Below are positions 24,389 through 33,314 of a stretch of 64,000 bases of DNA, in pieces. Source of the DNA: Desulfovibrio legallii. GTDB taxonomy: Bacteria; Desulfobacterota; Desulfovibrionia; Desulfovibrionales; Desulfovibrionaceae. Under the pieces are notes generated by a model. That model had not been told where the DNA came from and did no database searches. It was given only the letters and a program-made list of their open reading frames with translations. Location of the stretch: the NCBI RefSeq assembly GCF_004309735.1, contig NZ_SIXC01000011.1, positions 1-64,000 on the forward strand. The letters are read 5' to 3'. Position 1 is the stretch's first letter. Each line of letters opens with the position of its first letter. The translations under genes and the position numbers were made by a program.

Positions 24389-27300
24389 ATGCAGCATCCG
24401 CCAGAATCCACCGCCAATCTCGCCGCCGTACGGGGCGAGAAACCCCAATCGCCGCTCACGGGGGACGCAGCCTCCGGGCTGGACGCCGCTCCGGATTGTC
24501 CCGTTCAGGCCCCCGCCGCCCCGGACCCTGCCGCAGAACTGGCGCTGGACGGCGTGCGCTATGTGGATCTGTGCGAGGCTGGGCGCACCTGGCGGCTCGG
24601 CAGCTGCACACCCCTCTGGCGGCAGGATCTGCCCCTCGCGGGAGGCGAACCCGACCCCGCGACGCTGGCGGCCCTGGCGGAAAAAGACGTCTGGCTTGCC
24701 CCGGCGGACGCGCCGCCGCCTCTGGCCCTCATGTGCTGCGGGCTTGGCTCCGTGTGGCCGGGCATGGGCCGGGAGCTCTACGACCATGTGCCTGCGGCCC
24801 GGGCTATGATGGACCGCATCGCCGCCGTGGCGGGCTGGGACGTGCTGGGCCTCATGGACGAAACGGATGTGGAAAAAATCAGCCGCACCCGCTGGCAGTC
24901 GCCCTATCTCTTTATGGTAGAGCTGGCCCAGTGGAGCGTCTTGGAAAGCCTGGGGCTCAACCCCGCCCTGTTTTGCGGGCACAGCCTGGGGGAGCTTATC
25001 GCCCTTTGTCTGGCGGGCATCTACACGCCGGAAGTGGGCTGGTACATACTGGATACCCGCGCCGCTCACATGGCCGAACTGGAGGCCCGCCCCGGCGCGG
25101 ACACGGGCATGATGGCCGTACACGCGGAGCGGTCGGTCATTGACGAGGCCCATACTGCCTGGCCCGATCTTTATATTTCCAACTACAATACGCCGCGCCA
25201 GTATATTCTGAGCGGCCCGCGCCCTGTTTTGCTGGAAGCCCGCAAAAGTCTGCGCAAACGGCGCATCCCGGCCATGATGCTCAACGTGAGTCTGGCCTTC
25301 CACCATCCCGGCATGCGCGTGCTGCGCGACCTTTCCCTGCGCCGTCTGGGCGCGCTGGACATGGCCCCGCCCCGTCGCCCCGCACTGAGCTGCGTGACCA
25401 CACAGTTCTACCCCCCGGACCAACCCGGCATCTGCCGCCATATTGCGGATCTGGACGAACACGCCGTGCGCTGGAGCGAAGCCGTGCAGGCCATCTGGCA
25501 ACGCGACGGCATACGCCATTTTCTGGAACTGGGTCCGCAGGACACGCTCTGCGGCCTTGTCGCCGATAACGAGCCCCGCGCCCTCTGCTTGGCCGTCTCC
25601 CGCAAGGGGCACGAACTGGAAGCCCTGCGGCGCGTCTGCGCCCGTCTTTATGCTCTGGGGCATTTGCGGCGCGACGCCATTGCGGCCCGCATGGCCGCCG
25701 CCCCTGCCGGCCCCCGGTCCGCCGCCTTGCGGCCTTTGCCCCACTGCGGGCTTATCCCGCTGAGCGCCACGCGGGAGGCCGCCTGCTGCGTCTGCCGGCC
25801 CGACGAGGCCGAGGGGTCGAATGCCCCGGCCACGCCCCCTGCCCAGCCCGTCCCCGCCGTGCACTGCCCCCCCGCGTTGCTGGAAGTTTTGTCCAGGGCC
25901 AGCGGTCGCCCCGTGGCGGAACTGCGGCCGGACATGGACCTGCGCTATGACCTGGCCCTGCGCTCCAGTCGCTTCCCGCTCATTGTGGAAGAGCTGGAAA
26001 AGGTCTTGGGCCGCAGCGTCAATTTTGAAGATCTGCTGCGCGCTGTCACGGTGGGCGACCTGGCCCGGCTGCTGGGTGCGGGGCAGGCTCCCGACCCCAC
26101 GGCAACCGTCCGCCGTCCGGTCAGAATCTGCCCTGCGCCTTTGCAGCGGCTGGCCCCGGCGGAAGGCGACGCCCCGCTCCGCCCCTTGCCCCTGGACCCC
26201 TGCGGCGCGGGCCTGCCGCTGGCAAGCGGGCAGACCTTGGCCGTGTGGCTGGAGGACGACCGCCTGTTGCCGCGCCTTCTGCGCGGCCTGGCCCCGCTGG
26301 GGCTGACCCTGGCCGTACCTGCGCGCCTGCTGGCGGCCTGCGCCCCTTTGACCGCGGGCGCGCGCCTGCTGCCCTGGGACGTCCCCCTCGGCGTTGCGAC
26401 GGATCCCGCCGTCGCGGCGGCCTCTCTGAAGGCCCTGGCCTCCGTCGCCGGCACGGTGGACGGCCTGTTGCTGACGCCCCCCCCGGACACGGCGGCCCTC
26501 GCCGAGCAAGGGGCCGCACAGGCCGACCTGCTTACGGCTCTGTGGACGGCGGCCCGGCCCCACGGCCTGCGTTGGGCCTGCTGCTGCGCCGCCCTTGCGC
26601 CCACGCCGGAACACGCCGGCGGGCTGCTGCCCCTGGAGGATCGCCTTCTGGCCCTGGGCGCGCGGGATTCTGTGCCGGTGCGGGCCATACGCCTGCTGGA
26701 CACGGGCCGGGCGGGGTTGGACGAATGGGGCGATCTGCTGGCCAGGGAGCTTTTGCGCGGTACGGCCGCGCGGGTGCTCTGGGCGCGGCCGGGCACGTTG
26801 CCCGACCTGCCGGACACAGGGGCCCCCAGTCCACTGCTGGAGCGGCCCCGGGCCTTTCCGCTGGTCTTTCCCGATCCGCACCCGGCCTATCGGGCCACGG
26901 CCACCCTGTTTCAGGGGGCCTGCCATTTTTCGCGCTACGCTGATCCCTCCCTGTCCCGACACGGGGGTTGCGGCCAGGCCAGGGCCGCCGGTCTGCCGGA
27001 CCTGCCGTGGCTGCCTGTAAGCCGCGCTTTGGAAGCCTTGCTGGAAGGCGCGCGCCAGCTGCTGCCCTGGCTGACGGTCTGCGGTTTTTCAGACCTGCGT
27101 TTTCACGATTCGCCCCTGTTGCCGCCGGGCATTACCCGTGAATGTCGGGTGCTGGTGGAGGCTGAACCCTGGCTGGGACAGGATGCGGTCATGACCCGCC
27201 TGTGCCGGGGGCAACTGCTGACGCGGGGCCTGACGTCCAACGGACGTCATACGGACCAGTACGTCCCGGCGGCCGAAGGCCATGCCCTGCTGGCGGCGGC

Positions 27301-27826
27301 GGCGGGTTCCGTGCCGCCGCTCTGGCCGCGCGCCGAGGCTCAGGGAACGGGCGCAGCGCCCGCGGCTTTTTACGACGCCGCAGGCCTGGGGACGGACTGG
27401 CGGTTACTTACAGATTTTCTGCCCCTGGACGACCATTGTTTTGCCGCAGGCCTGCAGCCGGCGGGTTCGACCTCCATTGCTCCTCACGACGATTGCGGCT
27501 ATACTGACGCTCTGCATGTGGTGGAGGGGCTGGTGCAGGCCGCCTGGCTGGCCATTGCCCATGATGCCGGCGCGCCCGGCGCTGTTGTGGACCCCACCGC
27601 CGGGCTGCGCGGCTGGCGGCTGGCGGCGGCGGGTTTTATCCGCTGGCGGGGGGCAGGGGCCGTCGGGCCCTGGCGGCTCATGCTGCGGCGTTCTTGGGCG
27701 GACGCCAATCTGCTGCGTTTTGACGCCCAGGCGCGGGACGCGGAAGGGCAGGTCTTTCTGACCCTGCACCATCTTGAGTTCGACCGTCTGCGGCCAGAGG
27801 CCGGGAGTTCGGCCCGCGAGGCCTGA
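24389..27826 (+). CDS. Polyketide-synthase-like protein with acyltransferase, ACP and C-terminal DH-like domains, no ketosynthase
   Basis: Protein of 1145 aa. An acyltransferase domain (about residues 105-420) has the active-site Ser199 in GHSLGE and a His near 305 (SLAFHH). An ACP-like domain (about 480-560) carries Ser526 in LALRSSRF, where normal carriers have D-S-L. Residues about 600-850 look like a degenerate Rossmann or KR-type region without a clear NAD(P) motif. The last 280 residues resemble the double-hotdog dehydratase of PKSs, weakly. No ketosynthase is present, so chain condensation would need a partner such as the divergent alpha-oxoamine synthase. The only usable start is the ATG at 24389, with a poor RBS. 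Low-complexity linkers and high GC support a genuine long reading frame. Confidence 0.8.
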   Translation: MQHPPESTANLAAVRGEKPQSPLTGDAASGLDAAPDCPVQAPAAPDPAAELALDGVRYVDLCEAGRTWRLGSCTPLWRQDLPLAGGEPDPATLAALAEKDVWLAPADAPPPLALMCCGLGSVWPGMGRELYDHVPAARAMMDRIAAVAGWDVLGLMDETDVEKISRTRWQSPYLFMVELAQWSVLESLGLNPALFCGHSLGELIALCLAGIYTPEVGWYILDTRAAHMAELEARPGADTGMMAVHAERSVIDEAHTAWPDLYISNYNTPRQYILSGPRPVLLEARKSLRKRRIPAMMLNVSLAFHHPGMRVLRDLSLRRLGALDMAPPRRPALSCVTTQFYPPDQPGICRHIADLDEHAVRWSEAVQAIWQRDGIRHFLELGPQDTLCGLVADNEPRALCLAVSRKGHELEALRRVCARLYALGHLRRDAIAARMAAAPAGPRSAALRPLPHCGLIPLSATREAACCVCRPDEAEGSNAPATPPAQPVPAVHCPPALLEVLSRASGRPVAELRPDMDLRYDLALRSSRFPLIVEELEKVLGRSVNFEDLLRAVTVGDLARLLGAGQAPDPTATVRRPVRICPAPLQRLAPAEGDAPLRPLPLDPCGAGLPLASGQTLAVWLEDDRLLPRLLRGLAPLGLTLAVPARLLAACAPLTAGARLLPWDVPLGVATDPAVAAASLKALASVAGTVDGLLLTPPPDTAALAEQGAAQADLLTALWTAARPHGLRWACCCAALAPTPEHAGGLLPLEDRLLALGARDSVPVRAIRLLDTGRAGLDEWGDLLARELLRGTAARVLWARPGTLPDLPDTGAPSPLLERPRAFPLVFPDPHPAYRATATLFQGACHFSRYADPSLSRHGGCGQARAAGLPDLPWLPVSRALEALLEGARQLLPWLTVCGFSDLRFHDSPLLPPGITRECRVLVEAEPWLGQDAVMTRLCRGQLLTRGLTSNGRHTDQYVPAAEGHALLAAAAGSVPPLWPRAEAQGTGAAPAAFYDAAGLGTDWRLLTDFLPLDDHCFAAGLQPAGSTSIAPHDDCGYTDALHVVEGLVQAAWLAIAHDAGAPGAVVDPTAGLRGWRLAAAGFIRWRGAGAVGPWRLMLRRSWADANLLRFDAQARDAEGQVFLTLHHLEFDRLRPEAGSSAREA

Positions 27827-27954
27827 TACAATTTCGCGTTTCTGCGTGACGCTTCACGCGGGGGCGCAGGCACGCGGCAATGTCGGCCGCGTTTTCGCCC
27901 ATATCCTTCCATCCGCCCGGCCCAGGTCCGGCGTGTTATTGCAAAGGATACCAG

Positions 27955-29421
27955 ATGCAACGTGCGCACACTACCATACCGGGGCCTTTGCCGTTGTTGC
28001 TGCTGCTTATGGCGTTGAGCCTTGCACTCTGCGCCTGTGCCTCCAGCAAGGCCGGGCTCAAATCGCCGGAGCTGCCCGCCCGGCACTGGCTGGAAGAGGC
28101 CCCGGGCGTGCCCGTGGAAAACAAGGCCAAACTGGAAGCCGCGGTTCCCAATCTTTATGACCCCTCCAAGGTCTTTTCTTTTGAGGACTGCGTATTCCTG
28201 ACCATTCAGCAGTCCCCCCTGCTGGTCAACAGCGCCGTGGAGCTGGAAATTAAGCGCGTGGCCCTGACCAACGCCGTGTGGAAGTACCTGCCCGAACCGC
28301 GTATGACCCTTACCGTGTCCAACAACCTCACCCGTTATAATATGGACCACAAGGACACGCCCGGCGACTACGGCCAGACGAAATTTCAGGTGGGCTTTTA
28401 CGCTGCCTTCCCCAATCCGGTGGCCACCTATTTTGAGCATCAGGTGCAGAAGGCCATGGTCAACCTGGCCATTGCCACTCACCGCAAGGCCGTGGGCGAG
28501 GCCATCTACAAGATTGCCCAGGCCTACCTGCAGCTTCAGGCCCAGAGCAATATTGTCAAGGCCCAGCAGGAACTGCTGCCCCTGGGTAAGGAACTGGTGG
28601 ACTACTGGCAGCAGGTGGAATCAGTGGAAGGCCGCCAGGGCGTTTCGCTGAACCTGGCCCAGCAGCACCAGCGCGAGCTGGAACTTATGCTGGAGCAGAC
28701 CCGCATGCGTGAAACCATGCAGCGTACCCAGCTTAAGATTCTGGCCGGCGTGGAGCCGCAGCAGCGCCTTAATGTGGATACCGACAGCGCCGACGGCATC
28801 CTGGCGGGCTTTGACGGCCGCAAACTCACCTGGGACAATCGTTGGCCCGCCACTGAGGACGACCTGCTGTTGCGCGGCCAGGTCAAGCTGGCGGACTACA
28901 ACATTATGGTGGCTTGGGCCCAGTATCTGCCCGATATGAGCCTTTCCCTCAACAACAATCCCCCTTCCGGGCAGTATCAGCCCGCCAGCGGCAGCGAAGA
29001 CACCTTCCTCCATTTCAACATCAGCTTCCCTCTGGTGGACTGGGGACGTCGTTACCGCGGCGTGCAGACCGCCCGCATGCAGAAAGCCCAGGCCTTCCAC
29101 GAGATGGCCCGCAAACGTACGGACTACTCCAACAACTGGCTGCAGGCCGAACAGCGGGTGTCTCTGGCCGAAACCGAACTGAAGCTGGCCAAGACCCGTT
29201 TGGACACCGCTGCCATGCAGTACAAGGAAGCGCACATTTCGTTTAACGAAGGCATTGAACAATTCCCGGAAGTGGCCAAGCGGCATGAAGCGGAAGTTCA
29301 GGCCCGTGTGGCCTACATCAAGGCGGATCTGGAATGCCGCCTGGCCCGTCTGGAATGGATGTATGTGGCCAACCTGCTGCAGGAGCGTTTTCTGGGGCTG
29401 CCCGCCAAGGAGATACTGTAA
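27955..29421 (+). CDS. TolC-family outer membrane efflux lipoprotein
   Basis: Protein of 488 aa with a lipoprotein signal peptide (LLLLLMALSLALCAC, Cys near 23). Long alpha-helical repeats typical of OMF/TolC channels follow (KIAQAYLQLQAQSNIVKAQQ, then ETELKLAKTRLDTAAMQY). It forms the outer-membrane exit duct of an export system. AAAGGA precedes the ATG. Its TAA overlaps the ATG of the membrane-fusion gene (TAATG). No RND or ABC inner-membrane pump is encoded nearby, which is unusual. Confidence 0.88.
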   Translation: MQRAHTTIPGPLPLLLLLMALSLALCACASSKAGLKSPELPARHWLEEAPGVPVENKAKLEAAVPNLYDPSKVFSFEDCVFLTIQQSPLLVNSAVELEIKRVALTNAVWKYLPEPRMTLTVSNNLTRYNMDHKDTPGDYGQTKFQVGFYAAFPNPVATYFEHQVQKAMVNLAIATHRKAVGEAIYKIAQAYLQLQAQSNIVKAQQELLPLGKELVDYWQQVESVEGRQGVSLNLAQQHQRELELMLEQTRMRETMQRTQLKILAGVEPQQRLNVDTDSADGILAGFDGRKLTWDNRWPATEDDLLLRGQVKLADYNIMVAWAQYLPDMSLSLNNNPPSGQYQPASGSEDTFLHFNISFPLVDWGRRYRGVQTARMQKAQAFHEMARKRTDYSNNWLQAEQRVSLAETELKLAKTRLDTAAMQYKEAHISFNEGIEQFPEVAKRHEAEVQARVAYIKADLECRLARLEWMYVANLLQERFLGLPAKEIL

Positions 29422-30419
29422 TGCTGCGTGCCCGTACTCTTTGCCGTGCGGCCTCGCGCCGCGCCGTCTTGTCGTTTGTGCGTGTCCCGGCCGTGTTTTT
29501 GTTGGCCGCTTTGCTGTCTGCACAGCCGCTGACAGCGCCCCTGGCTGCACCGTCCGTCAGCGCGGCCGAGGCGCAGCCTTCCATCGGCAATGGCGCCACT
29601 ATCCTCACGGGCAAGGTGGTGACCACCGTCACCCGCGCCGTGCCTGTGCCCTTCAACGCCGTGGTGGATCAGGTGCTGGTCAAGCCCGGCGATGCGGTGC
29701 ACAAGGGCGCGCCTCTTTTGCGCTACCACCTGCAGGAAGAAGCGGAACGTGTTCTGCAGCGCGAAGTCACCACTGGCGCGGGCACTGAAGACCTCAAGGG
29801 GCAAGCGCTGGATCTGGAGCGTCGTCTGGCCGAAACCTCGGCCCAGCGCAACAAAACCCGCCAGCTGGTGGCCTCCGGCCTGGGGTCGCGTCAGGCTCTG
29901 AGCCGCCTGGAGGACGACGTCCACTCCCTGCAACGACGCATCGAACTGCTGCGCACCACCATCAGCAAGACTGAAAGCAACTTTGCCGCCCGCCTCAAGG
30001 AGCTGGGGGGCTATTTTGGCGCACCCATCCGCGAAGGCGAAATTCTGCCCGCTACCCTCACCCTCACCGCCCCCATTGAGGGCTATGTGCTCTCGCTGGA
30101 CACCACCCTCAACGCCGGCACCTTGCTGCCCGCCGGCAGCGCGCCCATCCGCGTGGGGCAGCTGGACCCCGTGCTCATCCAGGTGCCCGTCTACGAGGCC
30201 GAAATCAGCGCCATCAAGGAGGGAGACGCTGTGGAGGTGGAAATTCCCTCCCTCAACAACAAAAAGTTTCTGGGCAAAGTGAACGAAATATCCTGGGTTT
30301 CCAGTGATATGAGCGTGGCAAACCCCTCCTACTACACCGTTGAGCTCACCGTGCCCAATCCCGGGCTGGAGCTCAAGCCCGGCTTCAAGGCCGTGGTGCG
30401 GTTCAAAGGGAGCAGGTAA
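29421..30419 (+). CDS. Periplasmic adaptor (membrane-fusion/HlyD-like) protein
   Basis: Protein of 332 aa with an N-terminal hydrophobic signal or anchor (VPAVFLLAALLSAQPL). A biotinyl-lipoyl-like half-motif (VVDQVLVKPGDAVHKGAPLL), a coiled-coil hairpin (about residues 105-190) and a beta-barrel region (VPVYEAEISAIKEGDAVEVE) follow in the usual order. It would bridge the OMF to an inner-membrane transporter. The start overlaps the OMF stop, and AAGGAG lies 13 nt upstream. It is slightly short for the family because the hairpin is short. Confidence 0.86.
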   Translation: MLRARTLCRAASRRAVLSFVRVPAVFLLAALLSAQPLTAPLAAPSVSAAEAQPSIGNGATILTGKVVTTVTRAVPVPFNAVVDQVLVKPGDAVHKGAPLLRYHLQEEAERVLQREVTTGAGTEDLKGQALDLERRLAETSAQRNKTRQLVASGLGSRQALSRLEDDVHSLQRRIELLRTTISKTESNFAARLKELGGYFGAPIREGEILPATLTLTAPIEGYVLSLDTTLNAGTLLPAGSAPIRVGQLDPVLIQVPVYEAEISAIKEGDAVEVEIPSLNNKKFLGKVNEISWVSSDMSVANPSYYTVELTVPNPGLELKPGFKAVVRFKGSR

Positions 30420-30428
30420 GCCCGGTTC

Positions 30429-31829
30429 ATGAAGCTCAAGAGTATTCCTCGCAGGCTGGGCTATATTCTGGGCGCGCAGTGGACGCGCGACCTGGCCTGG
30501 ACAGGCTTCACCATCCTTCTGGCCCGGCACAGCCCGGACGTGCTGGGTCAGATAGTGCTGGCCCTGACCTATGGCTATCTGGTCAAGACCGTGGCCGACG
30601 TGGGTCTGAACGATTTTCTGCTTTCCACCTTCGCCCGGCGCGAAGGCCACCCCCGCGCCCTGCTGGGCGAAGTTACCTGGCTCAAGCTCGTGGTTTTGCT
30701 GGCGGCCTTGGGCGTCACCTGGCTGGTCACCGGCTGGCAGCACTATACGCCGGAGCTGCGCCTGGTGGTTATGTGCATTGCCCTGGGCCTGGGGCTGGAC
30801 GGCGTCAGCGATTCCTTCTTCGCCCTTTGCCAGGCGCGCGGCCGCCAGGATGTGGAAATGCGCATCCGCGTGCCTGCCTCTCTGGTGGGCATCGGCTTTG
30901 GCATCGGCTGCGTACTTTTTGATGCCCCGCCCCTGCTTATTGCCCTTTATAAGCCTATAGAATCCCTGCTTTTTATCGCATTTGCCCTGACGGCCTTGCG
31001 CCGTAACCCCCTGGCCGGCGTGGGCTGGGAGAACATGCGCCACCTGGCCCGTCAGATGAAAAACGGCTTTATCTTCACCTGTATGGCCGCCTGCGCCATG
31101 TTTTACAACAAGATCAACGTCATTTTTCTCAAGCAGTACGGCGGCAATGCTGATGTGGGCGGCTACGGCGTGGCCTGGGAAACCGTGGAAGGTCTCTCCG
31201 TGCTCGTTTCCAGCGCCCTGCTGGGCAAGGTCATCTTTCCCCTCCTGGCCCGCTACTGGGAAGAAGACAAAGCCGCCTTCAGCCAGCTGGCCGGGCAGAC
31301 CGCCCGCACCCTCTGGGCCGCCGCCCTGCCCGTCATTTTTCTCATCTGTGTGGAAAGCGACCGCTTCCTGCCCCTCATCTACGGCCCCAACTACCAGAGC
31401 GCCGTCACGGCCCAGCGCCTGCTCACCCCCTGTCTGGCCACGGCTTTTCTTCACAATCTGGCCGCCTACGCCATGATCGGCATGCGCCGTCACCGCTTGC
31501 TCCTGGCCTTCTACGTCAGCGGCCTGGTCTGCAATCTCATCTGCTGCTTTGTGCTTATCCCCCGTATGCCGCTGGAGGGCGCGGCGCTCTCCCTCACCAT
31601 CACCAAGGTCTGGGTGGCTCTGCTCACCGTGGGCTACTTTCAGTGGGTCGCCCGCCCCATGCGCCTTGGCCAGTGGGCTTTGCTTCTGGGGGCCGCCCTG
31701 GTCAGCGTGGCCCTGTGGTGGGCCTGCGGCCACGTGGTTCCGCGTGAGCTGGCCGAGTTGGCCGGCCTTGTCCCGCTTCTGGCCCTGTTCTGGTACTGGC
31801 GACCGCCCCCGCCTTTTGAAAAGGCGTAG
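30429..31829 (+). CDS. Polysaccharide/lipid-linked oligosaccharide flippase (MOP superfamily, Wzx-like)
   Basis: Protein of 466 aa with 12 or more predicted hydrophobic segments spread along its length and the paired-helix layout of Wzx/MurJ-type flippases. It would move a lipid-linked glycan, or the lipid made by this cluster, across the inner membrane. It follows the adaptor gene by 9 bp and is the last gene of the plus-strand arm. No Wzy polymerase or Wzz is present in the window. Confidence 0.85.
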   Translation: MKLKSIPRRLGYILGAQWTRDLAWTGFTILLARHSPDVLGQIVLALTYGYLVKTVADVGLNDFLLSTFARREGHPRALLGEVTWLKLVVLLAALGVTWLVTGWQHYTPELRLVVMCIALGLGLDGVSDSFFALCQARGRQDVEMRIRVPASLVGIGFGIGCVLFDAPPLLIALYKPIESLLFIAFALTALRRNPLAGVGWENMRHLARQMKNGFIFTCMAACAMFYNKINVIFLKQYGGNADVGGYGVAWETVEGLSVLVSSALLGKVIFPLLARYWEEDKAAFSQLAGQTARTLWAAALPVIFLICVESDRFLPLIYGPNYQSAVTAQRLLTPCLATAFLHNLAAYAMIGMRRHRLLLAFYVSGLVCNLICCFVLIPRMPLEGAALSLTITKVWVALLTVGYFQWVARPMRLGQWALLLGAALVSVALWWACGHVVPRELAELAGLVPLLALFWYWRPPPPFEKA

Positions 31830-32231
31830 GGGAGAAATGCGTGTGAGAGGTAGGGGTGTTGGGCGCTGCTGCCCGTAGCCAGGGCAATTTTACTTTACCA
31901 GGGGGCATGGTTGCACAGGCAGGCGGATCGCCAAGAGGCGTACAGGCAGGGTAGCCCGTTGCGACGGGATATACGGGCAAGGACGGCGTTCGGTTTATTT
32001 ATGCCGTGCAACGCCGGAATGCACGTCTTGAAATTTTGAAAATATATTTCTTCAGAGATGCAATGCCCAGTGGTTGCATAAGCGGACGCCCGCCATGGAG
32101 GCGCAAGCGTAGCTTCAGCCGTTATGCCGAAGGACGTTACGGACAAAGGCGCTGTGTCTTTGCGCGGGAACGCTTCGGAACGAACGTGCCGTAACCTTTG
32201 AGAATATATACTTTTTAAAGGTATCTGCCCT
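31830..32231. other. 402-bp repeat-filled spacer
   Basis: No gene was recognised. Positions 32058-32230 are the longest plus-strand copy of the second repeat family, and 31993-32024 looks like a further fragment (TTTATTTATGCC then CGCCGGAATG). The 123-bp element B follows directly. Confidence 0.6.
32058..32230 (+). repeat. Degenerate intergenic repeat, second family (copy 3)
   Basis: It shares an ordered set of blocks with the inverted copy at 8311-8520, including GAGGCGCAAGCGTA, CAGCCGTTA and TGCCGTAACCTTTGAGA. Its right end abuts the TA in front of element B; in the first copy the same end abuts the opposite end of element A. Confidence 0.7.
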
Positions 32232-32232
32232 A

Positions 32233-32355
32233 GAGCATTTAACACTTGAAATGCTCGCTTACGGCAGGCAAAAGCCTGCCTTCTCGCATTTTGTGGCAAG
32301 GATTTTCAAGAAAATCCTTGCAGAGCCGTTAGCTCATTTCATTCGCTAACTGCTC
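32233..32355 (+). repeat. 123-bp MITE-like element, copy B
   Basis: It differs from the consensus at two positions. TA flanks the left end (32231-32232); the right flank is TT, a degenerate target duplication. The right end overlaps the 3' end of the minus-strand small membrane-protein gene and supplies its last codons and stop. Confidence 0.9.
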
Positions 32356-32680
32356 TTGGGCTGCTGGGGCGGGCGGCCATGGGGGCATTTTGTGCCGGTG
32401 GGGCCGTTTCTGCAGGGGGCTCGGCGGGTTTTTGCGGGCGCAGAGCTTTGGCAAATTCTATGAGGCCGCGTTGGGTATTGCCGAAGGCGCGCGGCACGTG
32501 GGGGGCGTTGTTTGCGGGGGCAGCAGCGGCCTTGTCGCCCGCAGCGGTCGGCCCTGTGGCCACGGCTGGGTGGAGCTCCCGTTCCACCAGGGCAAACACG
32601 GCCATGCCGGCCACGCCTATCACCACCATCAAAGTCAGAAAGGCCGCAGACCGCAACAGCATGCGCGTGCTTTCCGTCAT
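32339..32680 (-). CDS. Small membrane-anchored Ala/Pro-rich protein
   Basis: Protein of 113 aa that I do not recognise. One transmembrane helix (AFLTLMVVIGVAGMAVFALV, residues 13-32) is followed by an Ala/Pro-rich tail. The start at 32680 overlaps the TGA of the MOSC gene (ATGA), and GGAGG lies 7 nt upstream, so translation is coupled. The last residues (RAVSE) and the stop are encoded by element B, so the original C-terminus may have been replaced when that element inserted. Confidence 0.75.
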   Translation of the reverse strand: MTESTRMLLRSAAFLTLMVVIGVAGMAVFALVERELHPAVATGPTAAGDKAAAAPANNAPHVPRAFGNTQRGLIEFAKALRPQKPAEPPAETAPPAQNAPMAARPSSPRAVSE

Positions 32681-33135
32681 GAGTGCGCCTCCACAACAGG
32701 TTGGGCGGGCAGGATGTCCAGGCTGTCGCCGGGGCGTACCGTGCCGCCGCGCAGTACGCGGGTGAAAATGCCCTGTGTGGGCATAATGCACTCGCCCATG
32801 GTGTGGAAAATCTGACAGTGACTGTGGCATTCCTTGCCGATTTGCGTCACTTCCAGCAAAAATTCTCGCCCGGCCAGACGCGTGCCCACGGGCAATGCAG
32901 CCAGGTCAATGCCGTCCACAATAAGATTTTCGCCAAAACAGCCGTCCGCCACCTTGGCCCCACGGGCCTTGAAAGCCGTAATGGCCTGCCAGGAAAGCAG
33001 ACTCACCTGACGGTGCCAGGGTCCGGCATGAGCGTCGCCTTCAATGCCGTGTTGCGTCGCCAGTACGCCTTGCCCCACGGGCTTTTTGGCCACGCCTTTT
33101 TTCGTGCTGACGCACACGGCCACAATGCTGCCCAT
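32677..33135 (-). CDS. MOSC domain protein
   Basis: Protein of 152 aa consisting of one MOSC (molybdenum cofactor sulfurase C-terminal) domain: GVLATQHGIEGDAHAG, RQVSLLSWQAI, FGENLIVDGIDL and CHSHCQIF with conserved Cys residues. Stand-alone MOSC proteins are thought to bind or hand over a molybdenum cofactor or sulfur, but the exact role is unknown. AAAGGAG lies 7 nt before the ATG. It leads a coupled pair with the small membrane protein. Confidence 0.9.
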   Translation of the reverse strand: MGSIVAVCVSTKKGVAKKPVGQGVLATQHGIEGDAHAGPWHRQVSLLSWQAITAFKARGAKVADGCFGENLIVDGIDLAALPVGTRLAGREFLLEVTQIGKECHSHCQIFHTMGECIMPTQGIFTRVLRGGTVRPGDSLDILPAQPVVEAHS

Positions 33136-33314
33136 ATTTTTGCTCCTTTCTTCGGCCGATGAGGCCGCCATAACGGGTATAGCTTAGCACAGCCCGGGCC
33201 GCCGCGCCAGTGGGGCGGCTTGAGAAGCCTTACGCGCATCTGGCGCCTCAGCCCCGCGCAGAAAATTTTACGCTGCGCATGCATGAGAAAGGGCAATACA
33301 GCACATTGCATTAT

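Noticed and set aside
24296-26962. Long minus-strand ORF of 888 codons opposite the AT-ACP gene
   Set aside because: It is a GC-rich antisense shadow: composition is Gly/Arg/Gln-rich and no family motif appears, while the plus strand has a clear AT active site.
29313-31733. Minus-strand ORF of 806 codons opposite the adaptor and flippase genes
   Set aside because: Antisense shadow with low-complexity composition; the plus-strand genes have signal peptides, membrane segments and overlapping starts.
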